From NCBI GenBank assembly GCA_034661035.1, contig JAYEKM010000023.1, forward strand, positions 1 through 9,313: a DNA stretch of 9,313 nt, written 5' to 3'. Origin of the DNA: JAGYLJ01 sp034661035. Its GTDB lineage: Bacteria > Patescibacteriota > Minisyncoccia > Phycocordibacterales > UBA12079. The position numbers and the translations under genes were made by a program. This document shows positions 1-7,415 of the stretch, piece after piece. Every line of letters begins with the position of its first letter. Within the stretch, counting starts at the first letter, position 1. Under the pieces are notes generated by a model. It was not told where the DNA came from. It did not search any database and was given only the letters and a program-made list of their open reading frames with translations.

Positions 1-140
1 TGTTGTATATTATCAGGACGACTAAAACTACTCGGTTGTTTTACCCGAATAGTTTTAACTTTATTTTGACGAATTTTAGGTTGTTGTATTTCATCCTCAT
101 CATCATCAAATTTACTTTTTACCCAATTGATGAATCCCAT
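1..140 (-). CDS. Hypothetical phage protein, N-terminal part only
   Basis: This is an open frame starting at the ATG complementary to 138-140 and running off the left edge, so only about 46 residues are visible. It begins MGFINWVKSKF, continues with an acidic stretch (DDDEDE) and then a basic, Gln-rich stretch. It lies 24 bases downstream of the Ser/Gly-rich gene on the same strand, so it probably belongs to the same late operon. The start is chosen because it is the first ATG after the previous stop and has the AT-rich leader seen at its neighbours. I do not recognise the family. By position it is probably another virion or head-tail protein, but nothing in the visible residues shows this. 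Confidence 0.65.
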   Translation of the reverse strand, partial: MGFINWVKSKFDDDEDEIQQPKIRQNKVKTIRVKQPSSFSRPDNIQ

Positions 141-164
141 TTATTTAGTTTTAAAATTTAATCC

Positions 165-1244
165 CTAGTAACCGCCTGCTGTACCACCAGCCATTCTATT
201 CATAAATTCTTCCTCATCACGTTTATTAGGATTAACTGCATATGGGTCAATTGATTGTCTTTCAGTTACACCAATATTTCCATCTATGCCTTGAGAAGTT
301 TGTTTATTATATCCCTGTGCAGAAGCTCCAGTCATTTGGTCAGCAAATTGACCGCCAGCTCCTGAGATACCCTCTAATGACTTAGAAACATTATTTACAT
401 AATCACCAGCTGTACTTTGCAAACTTTGGTAAGCATTTTGTGCTTGACTTATAAGTTGCATATTTAAATTAGCTAAAGCTTGTTGTTCATCAGCATCAGC
501 TTGACTCATAGCCATTTCAATTTCTTGTCTTCGAGCATTAAATTGTGATTCTAAATCAGCAACTGCTCCATTCAACCAATTATCAATTTCAGCATATTGT
601 CTATCAGCAGCTGAGTTAGCTTCTTCTCTACGAATATTCAAATTAGAAAGATTTGTCTCTGTTTGATTTTTAACATCAGCTCTATTTCTATTAGCAGATT
701 GTTGAATGCCTCGAGAATACATTCCAGCAGCACTTGAGTTACTTGCTCCTCGTGCTCCTAGATAAATATTACCAGCTTGAAAAGCATTTCGAACATCTCC
801 TGATAAATCTCTAAGAGTAGATTTTTGTCCTGACATAATATCTCCTTGATAACCTTGAAAACGTCCCATAGCATCTTGTAAGGAACTTCCAACTTGACCT
901 CGTGAAAAAGCACTTTGGTCATTTAATCTATTTCGTGAAGCCTCTTGTTGACCACTAAGACCACCAAGTAAACCTTCTAAACCTCCTCGAACAGCGTCAT
1001 ACTGTCCTTCTATCGCGTTCCTCGCCGCTCTTTCAGCGTCTTTTTGAGCATCACTAGAACTAGAACTGCTAGAACCACTAGAACTACCTCCAGATGAACC
1101 CCCAGAGGACCCACTCCCAGACACTGAAGAACTACCACCACTGCTTGAACTAGACCCACCACTTGTACCTGGATTAAAGTGGTCTATAGCATTTTGCACA
1201 GAATCACCACCACCTGGCTCCCAAGGCAATCTCATATCTCCCAT
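165..1244 (-). CDS. Ser/Gly-rich, helical virion protein (possible internal/ejection protein)
   Basis: The 359-residue protein has four parts. Residues 1-15 form a short N-terminal motif (MGDM then GGGDS). Residues 26-64 are almost entirely Ser and Gly and look like a flexible linker. Residues 65-300 are Ala/Gln/Asn/Arg/Glu-rich, with long predicted helices or coiled coil (for example around 205-275). The tail (300-359) is Gly/Asn-rich and ends GGTAGGY. A conserved-looking patch, LGARGASNSSAA, sits at about 162-173. There is no cysteine, signal peptide or membrane segment. It lies two genes downstream of the capsid gene. Long helical, Ala/Gln-rich proteins in this place are often internal virion or ejection proteins, but tail or adaptor roles remain possible. 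The Ser stretch uses TCA, TCT, AGT, AGC and TCC, so it is not a fresh nucleotide-repeat expansion. The N-terminal motif recurs in the scaffold gene. An alternative start is Met4. Confidence 0.85.
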   Translation of the reverse strand: MGDMRLPWEPGGGDSVQNAIDHFNPGTSGGSSSSSGGSSSVSGSGSSGGSSGGSSSGSSSSSSSDAQKDAERAARNAIEGQYDAVRGGLEGLLGGLSGQQEASRNRLNDQSAFSRGQVGSSLQDAMGRFQGYQGDIMSGQKSTLRDLSGDVRNAFQAGNIYLGARGASNSSAAGMYSRGIQQSANRNRADVKNQTETNLSNLNIRREEANSAADRQYAEIDNWLNGAVADLESQFNARRQEIEMAMSQADADEQQALANLNMQLISQAQNAYQSLQSTAGDYVNNVSKSLEGISGAGGQFADQMTGASAQGYNKQTSQGIDGNIGVTERQSIDPYAVNPNKRDEEEFMNRMAGGTAGGY

Positions 1245-1270
1245 AAACTTTTTTGACCCTGAATTATTAA

Positions 1271-1483
1271 TTACTTATTTTTCTCATTAAACACATTTAA
1301 ACCAAAGGTTAAAACCTTATCGTTTAAAGTGATGTGTTTCTTTCTCATAATGATTGCATTTTTACGCAATCCTTCAATTGAATCTAGTTCCTCTTCGTGA
1401 ATGACTTGGTCATCCTCCGTAACAGCAACTGTCAATTTATACCCACCTTTTTGCTTAAATAAATTGTAGCTAACTTCTAACAT
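1271..1483 (-). CDS. Small hypothetical protein downstream of the capsid gene
   Basis: A 70-residue protein that begins MLEVSYNLFK and alternates hydrophobic and charged residues in a way that suggests a small beta-rich fold, with a basic middle (RKNAIIMRKKH). It has no cysteine, signal peptide or membrane segment. It lies directly after the capsid gene, separated from it by a strong hairpin (1503-1528), and 26 bases before the Ser/Gly-rich gene. Small genes in this slot are often head decoration, stabilisation or head-closure proteins, but I do not recognise the family and the role is a positional guess. The start codon has an A/T-rich leader with no Shine-Dalgarno sequence. Confidence 0.75.
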   Translation of the reverse strand: MLEVSYNLFKQKGGYKLTVAVTEDDQVIHEEELDSIEGLRKNAIIMRKKHITLNDKVLTFGLNVFNEKNK

Positions 1484-1502
1484 AATTTTTAATTTAATTA
1501 AC

Positions 1503-1528
1503 AGAAAGCCCTCGCGAGCAGGCTTTCT
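1503..1528 (-). terminator. Hairpin after the capsid gene, terminator- or attenuator-like
   Basis: A perfect 8-base-pair inverted repeat, AGAAAGCC and GGCTTTCT, encloses a 10-base loop that itself contains the palindrome CTCGCGAG. It begins 9 bases beyond the capsid stop codon on the transcribed strand. The sequence after it (GTTAATTAAATTAAAAATT) is AT-rich but has no clean T run, so termination would probably be partial. A likely effect is to keep capsid transcripts more abundant than downstream ones, or to protect the 3' end of a processed capsid mRNA. The structure is seen directly; the role is inferred. Confidence 0.55.
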
Positions 1529-1537
1529 ATAAGTAAA

Positions 1538-2635
1538 CTAGGATACCTTAATGAAAACATCACATAAACATTTTCTTCGAGCATCTAATACTTTAGAACC
1601 ATAAGCAATTAATTGCTTTAATCCTTTACCAAAGTTATTTTCTAATCGAACATTCTCACTTGCAATTTGAACAAACGCATGAGTAATACCCATTTCGTGT
1701 CCAGCAAGACAATGAAATCCAGTAGTATTGTCTCCAGTAACTTCTTCAGAAACATATACTTTGAATCCTCGGTACATTCCGATAATTCCTAATTTTACAA
1801 CATCTTCATACGCACTTGGTGTATAAGGAGTAAGTAAATTTGATTTCAATAAAATTGATTCAACTTTAGAAGGAACAACAAGGAATCTGTTTTTCTTTGG
1901 ACAAAAATCACCATTAACACCTTTACGGTCTAATTTTTCTTTTGCCAATAAGATAGCGTCATCAATGTCTGTATCATCTACAGTCAAAACTGCATTACCT
2001 TCAACTACATAATTTGTACCAGCAGAAACTGTTCCACCAGAATAATTAGCTTCATCGTCTTGGTCACAAATAACAATAGCTGTAGCACTTGATTGTGAAA
2101 GAACTTTAAACACTCCCTCAACTCCAGCAATCGTAAATGGTTTTCCAACCATTGCAGATGTAAAAGTCGTACCACTTCCTGTAACAGCACCAGTACCAGT
2201 TACAACAGCAATTGTACCAGTTGTATAATCTGTACCTACAATATTTCCAGCTTCATCATAAAAGCCTAAATTATAAGCATCAATTTCTTGTTTCAAAAGC
2301 TCAGCAACGCTTGTCAACTCTGTTGATTCAACGTCTGTAGCATAACTTTTAAACCTATCCCAATCTTTAATTCGAAAAGAGTTATTTCTCTGCTTTTCAA
2401 GAATTAAAGTACCTTCAACTTCTGAAACATCATTGAAAGTAATATCAGAACCAGTGTAATCTTCCCATGCATTAATTCCGTAAGTCAACACATTTACTCG
2501 GTCTCCACGACCTCCTTTAATTTGACCCTCCCATTTTTTGTTGGTAATTTTTGGTGAAATAGCTGATTGGAAGTAAAGTTTTAAACTATTACGTCCATAC
2601 TTCTCACCATAATTTGTACCTAATGTATCTGCCAT
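1538..2635 (-). CDS. Major capsid protein, HK97-fold type, with an inserted domain
   Basis: This 365-residue protein would form the head shell. The N-terminal part (about 35-125) has the pattern common to HK97-fold coat proteins without a delta domain: GDRVNVLTYGI, then DYTGSDITF, then an LEKQRNNSFRIKDWD segment followed by a helix. The C-terminal part (about 214-365) shows NRFLVVPSKVESILL, a GIIGMYRGFKVYVSE stretch and a late LIAYGSKVLDARR strand, as in P22-like and related coat proteins. Residues about 138-213 are a Gly/Thr/Ser/Val-rich insertion with the signature TGTGAVTGSGTTFTSAMVGK, resembling small beta domains in other phage structural proteins. The protein lies immediately after the scaffold gene, as expected. 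The start ATG is the first in frame, 22 bases after the scaffold stop, with an AT-rich leader. Identification rests on pattern and position, not on a database match. Confidence 0.85.
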   Translation of the reverse strand: MADTLGTNYGEKYGRNSLKLYFQSAISPKITNKKWEGQIKGGRGDRVNVLTYGINAWEDYTGSDITFNDVSEVEGTLILEKQRNNSFRIKDWDRFKSYATDVESTELTSVAELLKQEIDAYNLGFYDEAGNIVGTDYTTGTIAVVTGTGAVTGSGTTFTSAMVGKPFTIAGVEGVFKVLSQSSATAIVICDQDDEANYSGGTVSAGTNYVVEGNAVLTVDDTDIDDAILLAKEKLDRKGVNGDFCPKKNRFLVVPSKVESILLKSNLLTPYTPSAYEDVVKLGIIGMYRGFKVYVSEEVTGDNTTGFHCLAGHEMGITHAFVQIASENVRLENNFGKGLKQLIAYGSKVLDARRKCLCDVFIKVS

Positions 2636-2657
2636 ATTATTTTAAACCCTGTAATTA

Positions 2658-3527
2658 TTAAATTTCGTTATTCTCAATTAACTCAGCGTACTTTCTAGGG
2701 TCAGTGATTTGCATATTAGCAAGATCTTCATCATTATACTTAGCAGTTTCCTTTTGGTCAGAAACTGAACTTTGTACAGCAGCGTTTTCAGCTTGTTTTT
2801 GTAAACCTGCACTTGCCTCTTGCTTGCCACTGGTCTTAGCAGCACTTATAGAGCTATTTATCGTTGCAAATACTTCAGATGGTAATTTACGAACTACTCG
2901 ATTACCATTATCATCAACATTTACAACATTTATCAAGTCAACTAAAGCATCGCTTAAGCCTTTATTAAATACCTTTGATTTAGGATTTAATTCAGGAGTT
3001 GAATCCATCAATTCTGTGATGTCATCATCCCAAGCATCTGCACGTTGTTGAACAAATTGTTGTTGTCTTTCAATATTCAAAGTGTTCTGAACTTGATTAC
3101 TTATCATTTCATTTAATTGTGTTGGCGTCATCTCCAACTCACCGTTATCATCAACTTGAAATCCATCAAACTGATTATTAACTTGCTGATTATTAACTTG
3201 TGGTTTTTGTGCCAACCTAGCTTCCAACGCTTTCTTTTCTGCAAGGATTTTAGTAATCCTTTTTTGAGCCCTTGTTGGTTTGTGCTCATCTTGAGGTGCT
3301 TCTTCGTTATTTTCCGTGGTGTCTTCCACGATATCTTCTTGAGGTTTCTCAGAAGATTCAGATTCAGTCTCAATGTTATTTGTTTCCTGAGTTTCCTCAG
3401 TACTCTCGGACGGTTGAGCTTCAGTGTTTTCTTCACTAGTTACGTCCTGTTGAGGCTCAGTTGAAACTTCTGTTTCTGCACTGTCCCCACCACCCTCAAA
3501 AGAGCGGTTGTCTAACATATCTCCCAT
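2658..3527 (-). CDS. Capsid assembly scaffolding protein
   Basis: This 289-residue protein is probably the internal scaffold that guides procapsid assembly and then leaves. Residues 17-82 are an intensely acidic, Glu/Thr/Ser/Gln-rich disordered region. Residues about 84-106 form a basic helix (RAQKRITKILAEKKALEARL). Residues about 133-205 are helical and Gln/Asp-rich. The last 25 residues, containing DPRKYAELIENN, form a short terminal helix where coat binding is often located in scaffolds. It has one Trp and no Cys. It sits directly upstream of the capsid gene, the classic place. Its N-terminus carries the MGDM plus GGGDS motif shared with the Ser/Gly-rich protein. A 15-base tandem duplication gives QVNNQ twice at about 110-119. 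Met1 or Met4 could be the start. No protease signature is visible, so a fused protease is unlikely. Confidence 0.8.
   Translation of the reverse strand: MGDMLDNRSFEGGGDSAETEVSTEPQQDVTSEENTEAQPSESTEETQETNNIETESESSEKPQEDIVEDTTENNEEAPQDEHKPTRAQKRITKILAEKKALEARLAQKPQVNNQQVNNQFDGFQVDDNGELEMTPTQLNEMISNQVQNTLNIERQQQFVQQRADAWDDDITELMDSTPELNPKSKVFNKGLSDALVDLINVVNVDDNGNRVVRKLPSEVFATINSSISAAKTSGKQEASAGLQKQAENAAVQSSVSDQKETAKYNDEDLANMQITDPRKYAELIENNEI
3171..3200 (-). repeat. 15-bp perfect tandem duplication inside the scaffold gene
   Basis: Two adjacent identical 15-base units (CTGATTATTAACTTG on the plus strand, 3171-3185 and 3186-3200) encode the five residues QVNNQ twice, in frame, in the linker between the basic helix and the central helical part of the scaffold. 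Perfect identity suggests a recent slippage event tolerated in a flexible linker. Confidence 0.9.
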
Positions 3528-3550
3528 ATGATATTAGCTTAAGAATTACA

Positions 3551-3570
3551 TACCCATTTACGGCTGGGTA
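3551..3570 (-). promoter_or_regulatory. Hairpin in the leader of the scaffold gene
   Basis: A perfect 6-base-pair inverted repeat, TACCCA and TGGGTA, with an 8-base loop sits just after the stop of the 54-residue gene and about 24 bases before the scaffold start. No T run follows, so a terminator is unlikely. It could be an mRNA processing or stability element at the 5' end of the scaffold-capsid message. The pairing is seen; the role is inferred. Confidence 0.35.
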
Positions 3571-3577
3571 GCCACCA

Positions 3578-3742
3578 CTACTTAATTGGTTTTATTATAC
3601 CACTTAAATGAGATTGTGCAACTAGTCCCATCAATTTAGGGTCATTGCTTGCAATATCAGTCTCTTTTAATGGCTCTCTGTCTATATTCACTTCAGCTCT
3701 AATTGGAGCTTCCTTCCTCTTTTTTTCCTTTTGCTTGCTCAT
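3578..3742 (-). CDS. Small hypothetical protein between portal and scaffold genes
   Basis: A 54-residue open frame starting at the ATG complementary to 3740-3742 and ending with TAG at 3578. It begins MSKQKEKKRK, a strongly basic N-terminus, followed by a mixed region (EAPIRAEVNIDREPLKETDI) and a hydrophobic C-terminal half (LMGLVAQSHLSGII). It overlaps the end of the 111-residue gene by 44 bases in another frame, an arrangement typical of translationally coupled phage genes, and fills what would otherwise be a 171-base gap in a tightly packed operon. Amino-acid composition looks like real protein rather than random AT-rich translation. I do not recognise the family. A small head-assembly factor is possible from position alone. 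The main doubt is its length. Confidence 0.6.
   Translation of the reverse strand: MSKQKEKKRKEAPIRAEVNIDREPLKETDIASNDPKLMGLVAQSHLSGIIKPIK
3594..3621 (-). promoter_or_regulatory. Weak candidate promoter ahead of scaffold and capsid genes
   Basis: On the minus strand TTGCAC is followed after 16 bases by TATAAT, a perfect sigma-70-type -10 box but only a 3/6 -35 box. It lies inside the coding sequence of the 54-residue gene, and would start a message carrying the 3551-3570 hairpin in its leader. It does not fit the Bacteroidota consensus (TTG, then TAnnTTTG), so if the host is a Bacteroidota it is probably chance. Confidence 0.18.
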
Positions 3743-4034
3743 AATGTGCATCAATTATATTTATAATTAACTCTAACTCATGTCGTATTCCTCGACTTAA
3801 AGCATACTTATAACCCAAGTCTGTAACATTCATTCCCTCTATGTTGAAGTCTTTTAACTCAGTAATTCTACCATTAATATACTCTTCAATTTCCATCCAA
3901 CCAGCATTATGTTTTAAAGAAGCTACTTCCATTCCAGCTTTATCCTCCTTTGGTTTAGGGGCTTCGCCAGCAACTTCTCTATTTATCTTCTCCATATTAA
4001 GCTCAGGAGCTATTGCTGTTTCCATTTCACTCAT
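3699..4034 (-). CDS. Small helical hypothetical protein following the portal gene
   Basis: A 111-residue protein. Residues 1-35 are charged and Pro/Ala/Lys-rich and look disordered. From about 38 on, HNAGWMEIEEYINGRITELKDF leads into a compact helical region (to about 100) ending in a charged tail, KGKKEEGSSN. It contains no cysteine, signal peptide or membrane segment. It starts 18 bases after the portal stop and its end overlaps the next small gene by 44 bases, placing it firmly in the head-assembly operon between portal and scaffold. Small helical proteins of this kind downstream of portal genes are common in tailed phages and mostly uncharacterised. I do not assign a function. The start has an AT-rich leader without Shine-Dalgarno. 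Confidence 0.75.
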   Translation of the reverse strand: MSEMETAIAPELNMEKINREVAGEAPKPKEDKAGMEVASLKHNAGWMEIEEYINGRITELKDFNIEGMNVTDLGYKYALSRGIRHELELIINIIDAHYEQAKGKKEEGSSN

Positions 4035-4052
4035 AGTTTTACTATTAACTAA

Positions 4053-5870
4053 TTAAATAAACATTTGGCTTGCTTGCTTCAACTGGTCATTCGACGCATT
4101 GGGATTTCCAGTTGAACCCATTGAAGGTCCAGCCATCCCCTGACCAGGCACACCTTGACTCATTGTTTGTTGTCCCATCTCTTGCTTTTGTGCTTGCATT
4201 TGACCAATCATCTGTTCTTCAGGCATTGCATCACGAATGATTTTATCTGCCTCAGCAACTCCACTTGTAACAACAAAGCGTTTCATAGCCTCACCAAAAT
4301 CCAACTGCTTATCACCAAAATTAATTTTACCTGTCTGTGAAATTTGTTCCAAACCACCTGGAACTCTCACAGCAAGCATAATTAAATCTCTCAAAGACTC
4401 ATTCTCAATGCTCTCATCTTTCTTCAAAGTTGTTCCTGCATCCATAACATATTTAAACTCACCTTTTAAATCCTCCTCCTCAACTGTAATGTCTCCAGTT
4501 CCATCATAGATAGTAAATTCTTCTTCAGGATATTGTGCTTGAAATTCTTCTAATTCTTTTCCAAATAACATAATTGGAATTGGTTGTTCCTGTTTAACAG
4601 AAAGCATGTCAATAAATCTATCATAAACTTCTTGTAAAGCTTGTTCCATCATATGCCTATCCCAACTGTCTCTAGCTCCTTCTCTTGAAGATTGTTGCTT
4701 TAAAGCTTCGGGTGTTTTCCCATATCCAGGGTCTGTAGATTTACTAACACTCGTATCAGTTGTAGCGGCCATATTTAACATTGAGCCTTTTAAGAAAGTA
4801 ATTGTTTCTGTAAAAGTGTTTATTCCTTGTGGAGAAATTTGTAGCTGACGAATACTATTAGGAATAATTTCTTGCCAATGAGCTCCTGGCTTAAATGCCA
4901 TAGAATCTTTTACAACACCATTCTTAGTAGAAATTGTTGGAGGGAAAATTGAAAATTTAATACCATCTAAATAAAGGTTAACCAAACTATTAGCAGCATA
5001 CTGCATAGTTTTACCTCTCTCAAATTCAGCTAAACCATAAACTCTATCAATCAATGGGTAACATTCTTTCATCACAATTGGAAGTTTATTATTTTCATGC
5101 GGGTTTGGAATTTCTCTCAAAATAGCATTCTCAAAATCTGGAGCAAAAGTAGTCCACTTATCTCTTTCATAACGTGTAACTAATTTAATCTTTGCATATT
5201 TACCAGTTTCGCTACTTTCAGCCTCATACTCAGTTTGAGCATATGTTTTATCCTCAGAACGTGATTCAGGTTGAGAACCATCCTTAGCATCTTTAACAAC
5301 TTTTTGTATCTTCTCACTGTCCCAAGCATCAGCACCAAGTTTAGCAACTAACCAATCAACAGTAACCCAGTTATCAATAAAACAATAATTCATATCCTTA
5401 ATATTGTATGCTCCAGCTTGAGGAAAAAAATTACGTGGATTAATTAACCACATATCAGGACCAACATAATCATCAGTAACAACATAATCAACTAACGCAG
5501 GCATTGAACCATAAACTCTTGAATAAATATCCCACAATCGTAACTTTGTTAAAAAGTTAAATTGTGAATTAGCATTAGGAACAACGTATTTATGAAATAC
5601 TAAGTTCATCATTGCAGCAGAGCCAGTGTTCTTCTTACTAATTGGAAATATTTTACCTGTAGGAAACTGAGCCATAACTCGGCTAGCCCCATCAAAAACA
5701 ATATTAGTAAGTTCTTGAGTATTAACCTTACTTTTTGCATTGCCACTACCATCATCCTCTAATCTACCTAAAAGCAAAGCTTCACGCTCATCCCAAGAGA
5801 AATAATTATCATCACGAAGTTTCGCGATACCTTCTCTTGCTTCCTTATATTGTGTATCTAATGTACTCAT
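4053..5870 (-). CDS. Portal protein (head-tail connector)
   Basis: A protein of about 605 residues, in the size range of portal proteins. Portals form a dodecameric ring at one capsid vertex through which DNA is packaged by the terminase and later ejected. Supporting features are the N-terminal helical region (1-35), an early segment with LTNIVFDGASRVMAQFPTGK (about 54-73), a wing-type region with DMWLINPRNFFPQAG (about 138-152), the PLIDRVYGLAEFERGK stretch (about 271-286) followed by a long helix (AANSLVNLYLDG), and a C-terminal helical region. The tail from about 550 is Gln/Met/Gly-rich and probably flexible. It lies between the large terminase (12 bases away) and the scaffold group, exactly where a portal is expected. 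A P22-like or podovirus-type portal seems more likely than the shorter HK97 type, judging by length. The subfamily is not certain. Confidence 0.85.
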   Translation of the reverse strand: MSTLDTQYKEAREGIAKLRDDNYFSWDEREALLLGRLEDDGSGNAKSKVNTQELTNIVFDGASRVMAQFPTGKIFPISKKNTGSAAMMNLVFHKYVVPNANSQFNFLTKLRLWDIYSRVYGSMPALVDYVVTDDYVGPDMWLINPRNFFPQAGAYNIKDMNYCFIDNWVTVDWLVAKLGADAWDSEKIQKVVKDAKDGSQPESRSEDKTYAQTEYEAESSETGKYAKIKLVTRYERDKWTTFAPDFENAILREIPNPHENNKLPIVMKECYPLIDRVYGLAEFERGKTMQYAANSLVNLYLDGIKFSIFPPTISTKNGVVKDSMAFKPGAHWQEIIPNSIRQLQISPQGINTFTETITFLKGSMLNMAATTDTSVSKSTDPGYGKTPEALKQQSSREGARDSWDRHMMEQALQEVYDRFIDMLSVKQEQPIPIMLFGKELEEFQAQYPEEEFTIYDGTGDITVEEEDLKGEFKYVMDAGTTLKKDESIENESLRDLIMLAVRVPGGLEQISQTGKINFGDKQLDFGEAMKRFVVTSGVAEADKIIRDAMPEEQMIGQMQAQKQEMGQQTMSQGVPGQGMAGPSMGSTGNPNASNDQLKQASQMFI

Positions 5871-5882
5871 ATATTTATATTA

Positions 5883-7415
5883 TTAATAAAATCCGTTTTT
5901 ATCAAAAAGATTGTCATCAGGAAAATCTCCAGATTCACTGTTATAAAAATCTTCAGTAATCTGAACCTGATATGCCACAGCATCGATTATATCATCATGG
6001 ACACCACGAGGATAAGTTAAAAACTCCTCTTCCATATCCTTACACATATGTTTTAAATGAAAAATCCTACCACTAGCATAACGTGATTCTAAATCACCTA
6101 TTCTTGAAACCTTACTTCTATGCAAATGTTTCAATTGAACAAGTGGTAGAAACATATTTCTACGAATCATCTCCTGTTGCAGAAATGGACGTATTGCCAT
6201 TTCATACATCGTCTCTTCTATTCCAATCCTATCATAACGATTTTCAGAATGCAATGCAAACAAAGTGTCAATCAATTCTTGGGGACCAACTCTTTTATGC
6301 CAACCCATAATATTCCAGAAATTATCTCTATCAACACGATTATCACAAAACCCAGTATAATCAGATTTATCTCCAGAACCAACACTTGGGTCAACAGTCA
6401 AATATCTTTGCATCTCTTTGCCTAACAAATCTTCCTCAGTACGATATAAAAATTGGTCTTGACGAAATATTTGTGTTTCACCACTTATCGGAGATTGTTG
6501 ATACAACGAAGAAAATTCTACAATACCAACATCTCTTTTTTTCTTCTCCAAAAACTTTAAAGGAAAATGGTCCTCCCACAATGCTTCACCCATCTTACGC
6601 TCAAACACCTCACCATTAACCTCCCAGTGCTCATCCTCCATCGCAATGGCTGGAAGTTTAATTATGTCCCATTCATCCTCTAACGCAACTTCATGCTCCT
6701 TTAAATTAGCTTTAATCCTACCAATCAAATCATCTAAATGCCAAGTAGTTAATACAATAATAACAACATCATCAGGTTTTAACCGAGTATCAACAGCAGA
6801 ACGGAAATTACCCCAAATTGTGTCTCGAATAACCTTCGAATCAGCATCTTGTCTGTTCCGAATAGGGTCATCAACAATAAAGATATTTGCACCCTTACCT
6901 GTAATAGAACCATTTAGCCCAACCGCACGCATTCCACCTCTTCCTTGAGCAGTTCCTTGCAAAGACCAATGCCCCTTGCCACGCATATCTCTCCGAAGCT
7001 TTTTACCAAAAATACCTGGATAAACATCTTCGTTTACCAGGTCTCGTGCCTTACCACTAAATTCTTTAGAAAGGTTTTCCGAATAAGAAGCTAACATAAT
7101 CTCCTTATATGGATGTTTGCCAAGTTCCCAACTAGGAAATAACTCAGAAATCAACCTTGACTTACCGTGCCTAGGAGGCATCTGTACAATTAATCTCTTA
7201 CATTTCCCATCACTCACTTCCATTAACTTATTAGCAATCATCTCATGATGCCAATTAGGTTCATAAGTTGGGTCCATCAACATAGCATAACTAATCAAAT
7301 CACTTCTGGATTGTTTTGCTATCAACGCTAACTCTTCCGCTTTGTCTTTCCGACTTTGCAGCGAGACGTCTTCGATGTTCGAATCTTTCGAGTATGTTTT
7401 TTGCTTGTTCATCAT
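5883..7415 (-). CDS. terL: Terminase large subunit (packaging ATPase and nuclease)
   Basis: This 510-residue motor pumps DNA into the procapsid through the portal and cuts the concatemer. The ATPase half shows Walker A PPRHGKS (80-86), a conserved SYSENLSKEFSGKARDLV segment (110-127), a GKGHWSLQGTAQGRGGMRAVG-type loop (147-166), Walker B IFIVDDP (178-184) and a coupling motif LTTWH (222-226). The RNase H-like nuclease half shows LTVDPSVGSGDKSDYTG beginning near 339 (Asp342), IGIEE (397-401) and HDDIIDAV (473-480), which supply the acidic metal ligands. The N-terminal RSDLISYAMLMDPTYEPNWHHE is typical of the family. Length is normal and nothing key is missing. The start overlaps the small terminase by 116 bases in another frame. 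The conserved N-terminal block starts only about 30 residues in, so the true start cannot lie far downstream. Confidence 0.97.
   Translation of the reverse strand: MMNKQKTYSKDSNIEDVSLQSRKDKAEELALIAKQSRSDLISYAMLMDPTYEPNWHHEMIANKLMEVSDGKCKRLIVQMPPRHGKSRLISELFPSWELGKHPYKEIMLASYSENLSKEFSGKARDLVNEDVYPGIFGKKLRRDMRGKGHWSLQGTAQGRGGMRAVGLNGSITGKGANIFIVDDPIRNRQDADSKVIRDTIWGNFRSAVDTRLKPDDVVIIVLTTWHLDDLIGRIKANLKEHEVALEDEWDIIKLPAIAMEDEHWEVNGEVFERKMGEALWEDHFPLKFLEKKKRDVGIVEFSSLYQQSPISGETQIFRQDQFLYRTEEDLLGKEMQRYLTVDPSVGSGDKSDYTGFCDNRVDRDNFWNIMGWHKRVGPQELIDTLFALHSENRYDRIGIEETMYEMAIRPFLQQEMIRRNMFLPLVQLKHLHRSKVSRIGDLESRYASGRIFHLKHMCKDMEEEFLTYPRGVHDDIIDAVAYQVQITEDFYNSESGDFPDDNLFDKNGFY

Noticed and set aside
2704..6948. 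Plus-strand open frames opposite the scaffold, portal and terminase genes
   Set aside because: They are antisense shadows of strongly supported minus-strand genes, with no protein-like composition of their own.
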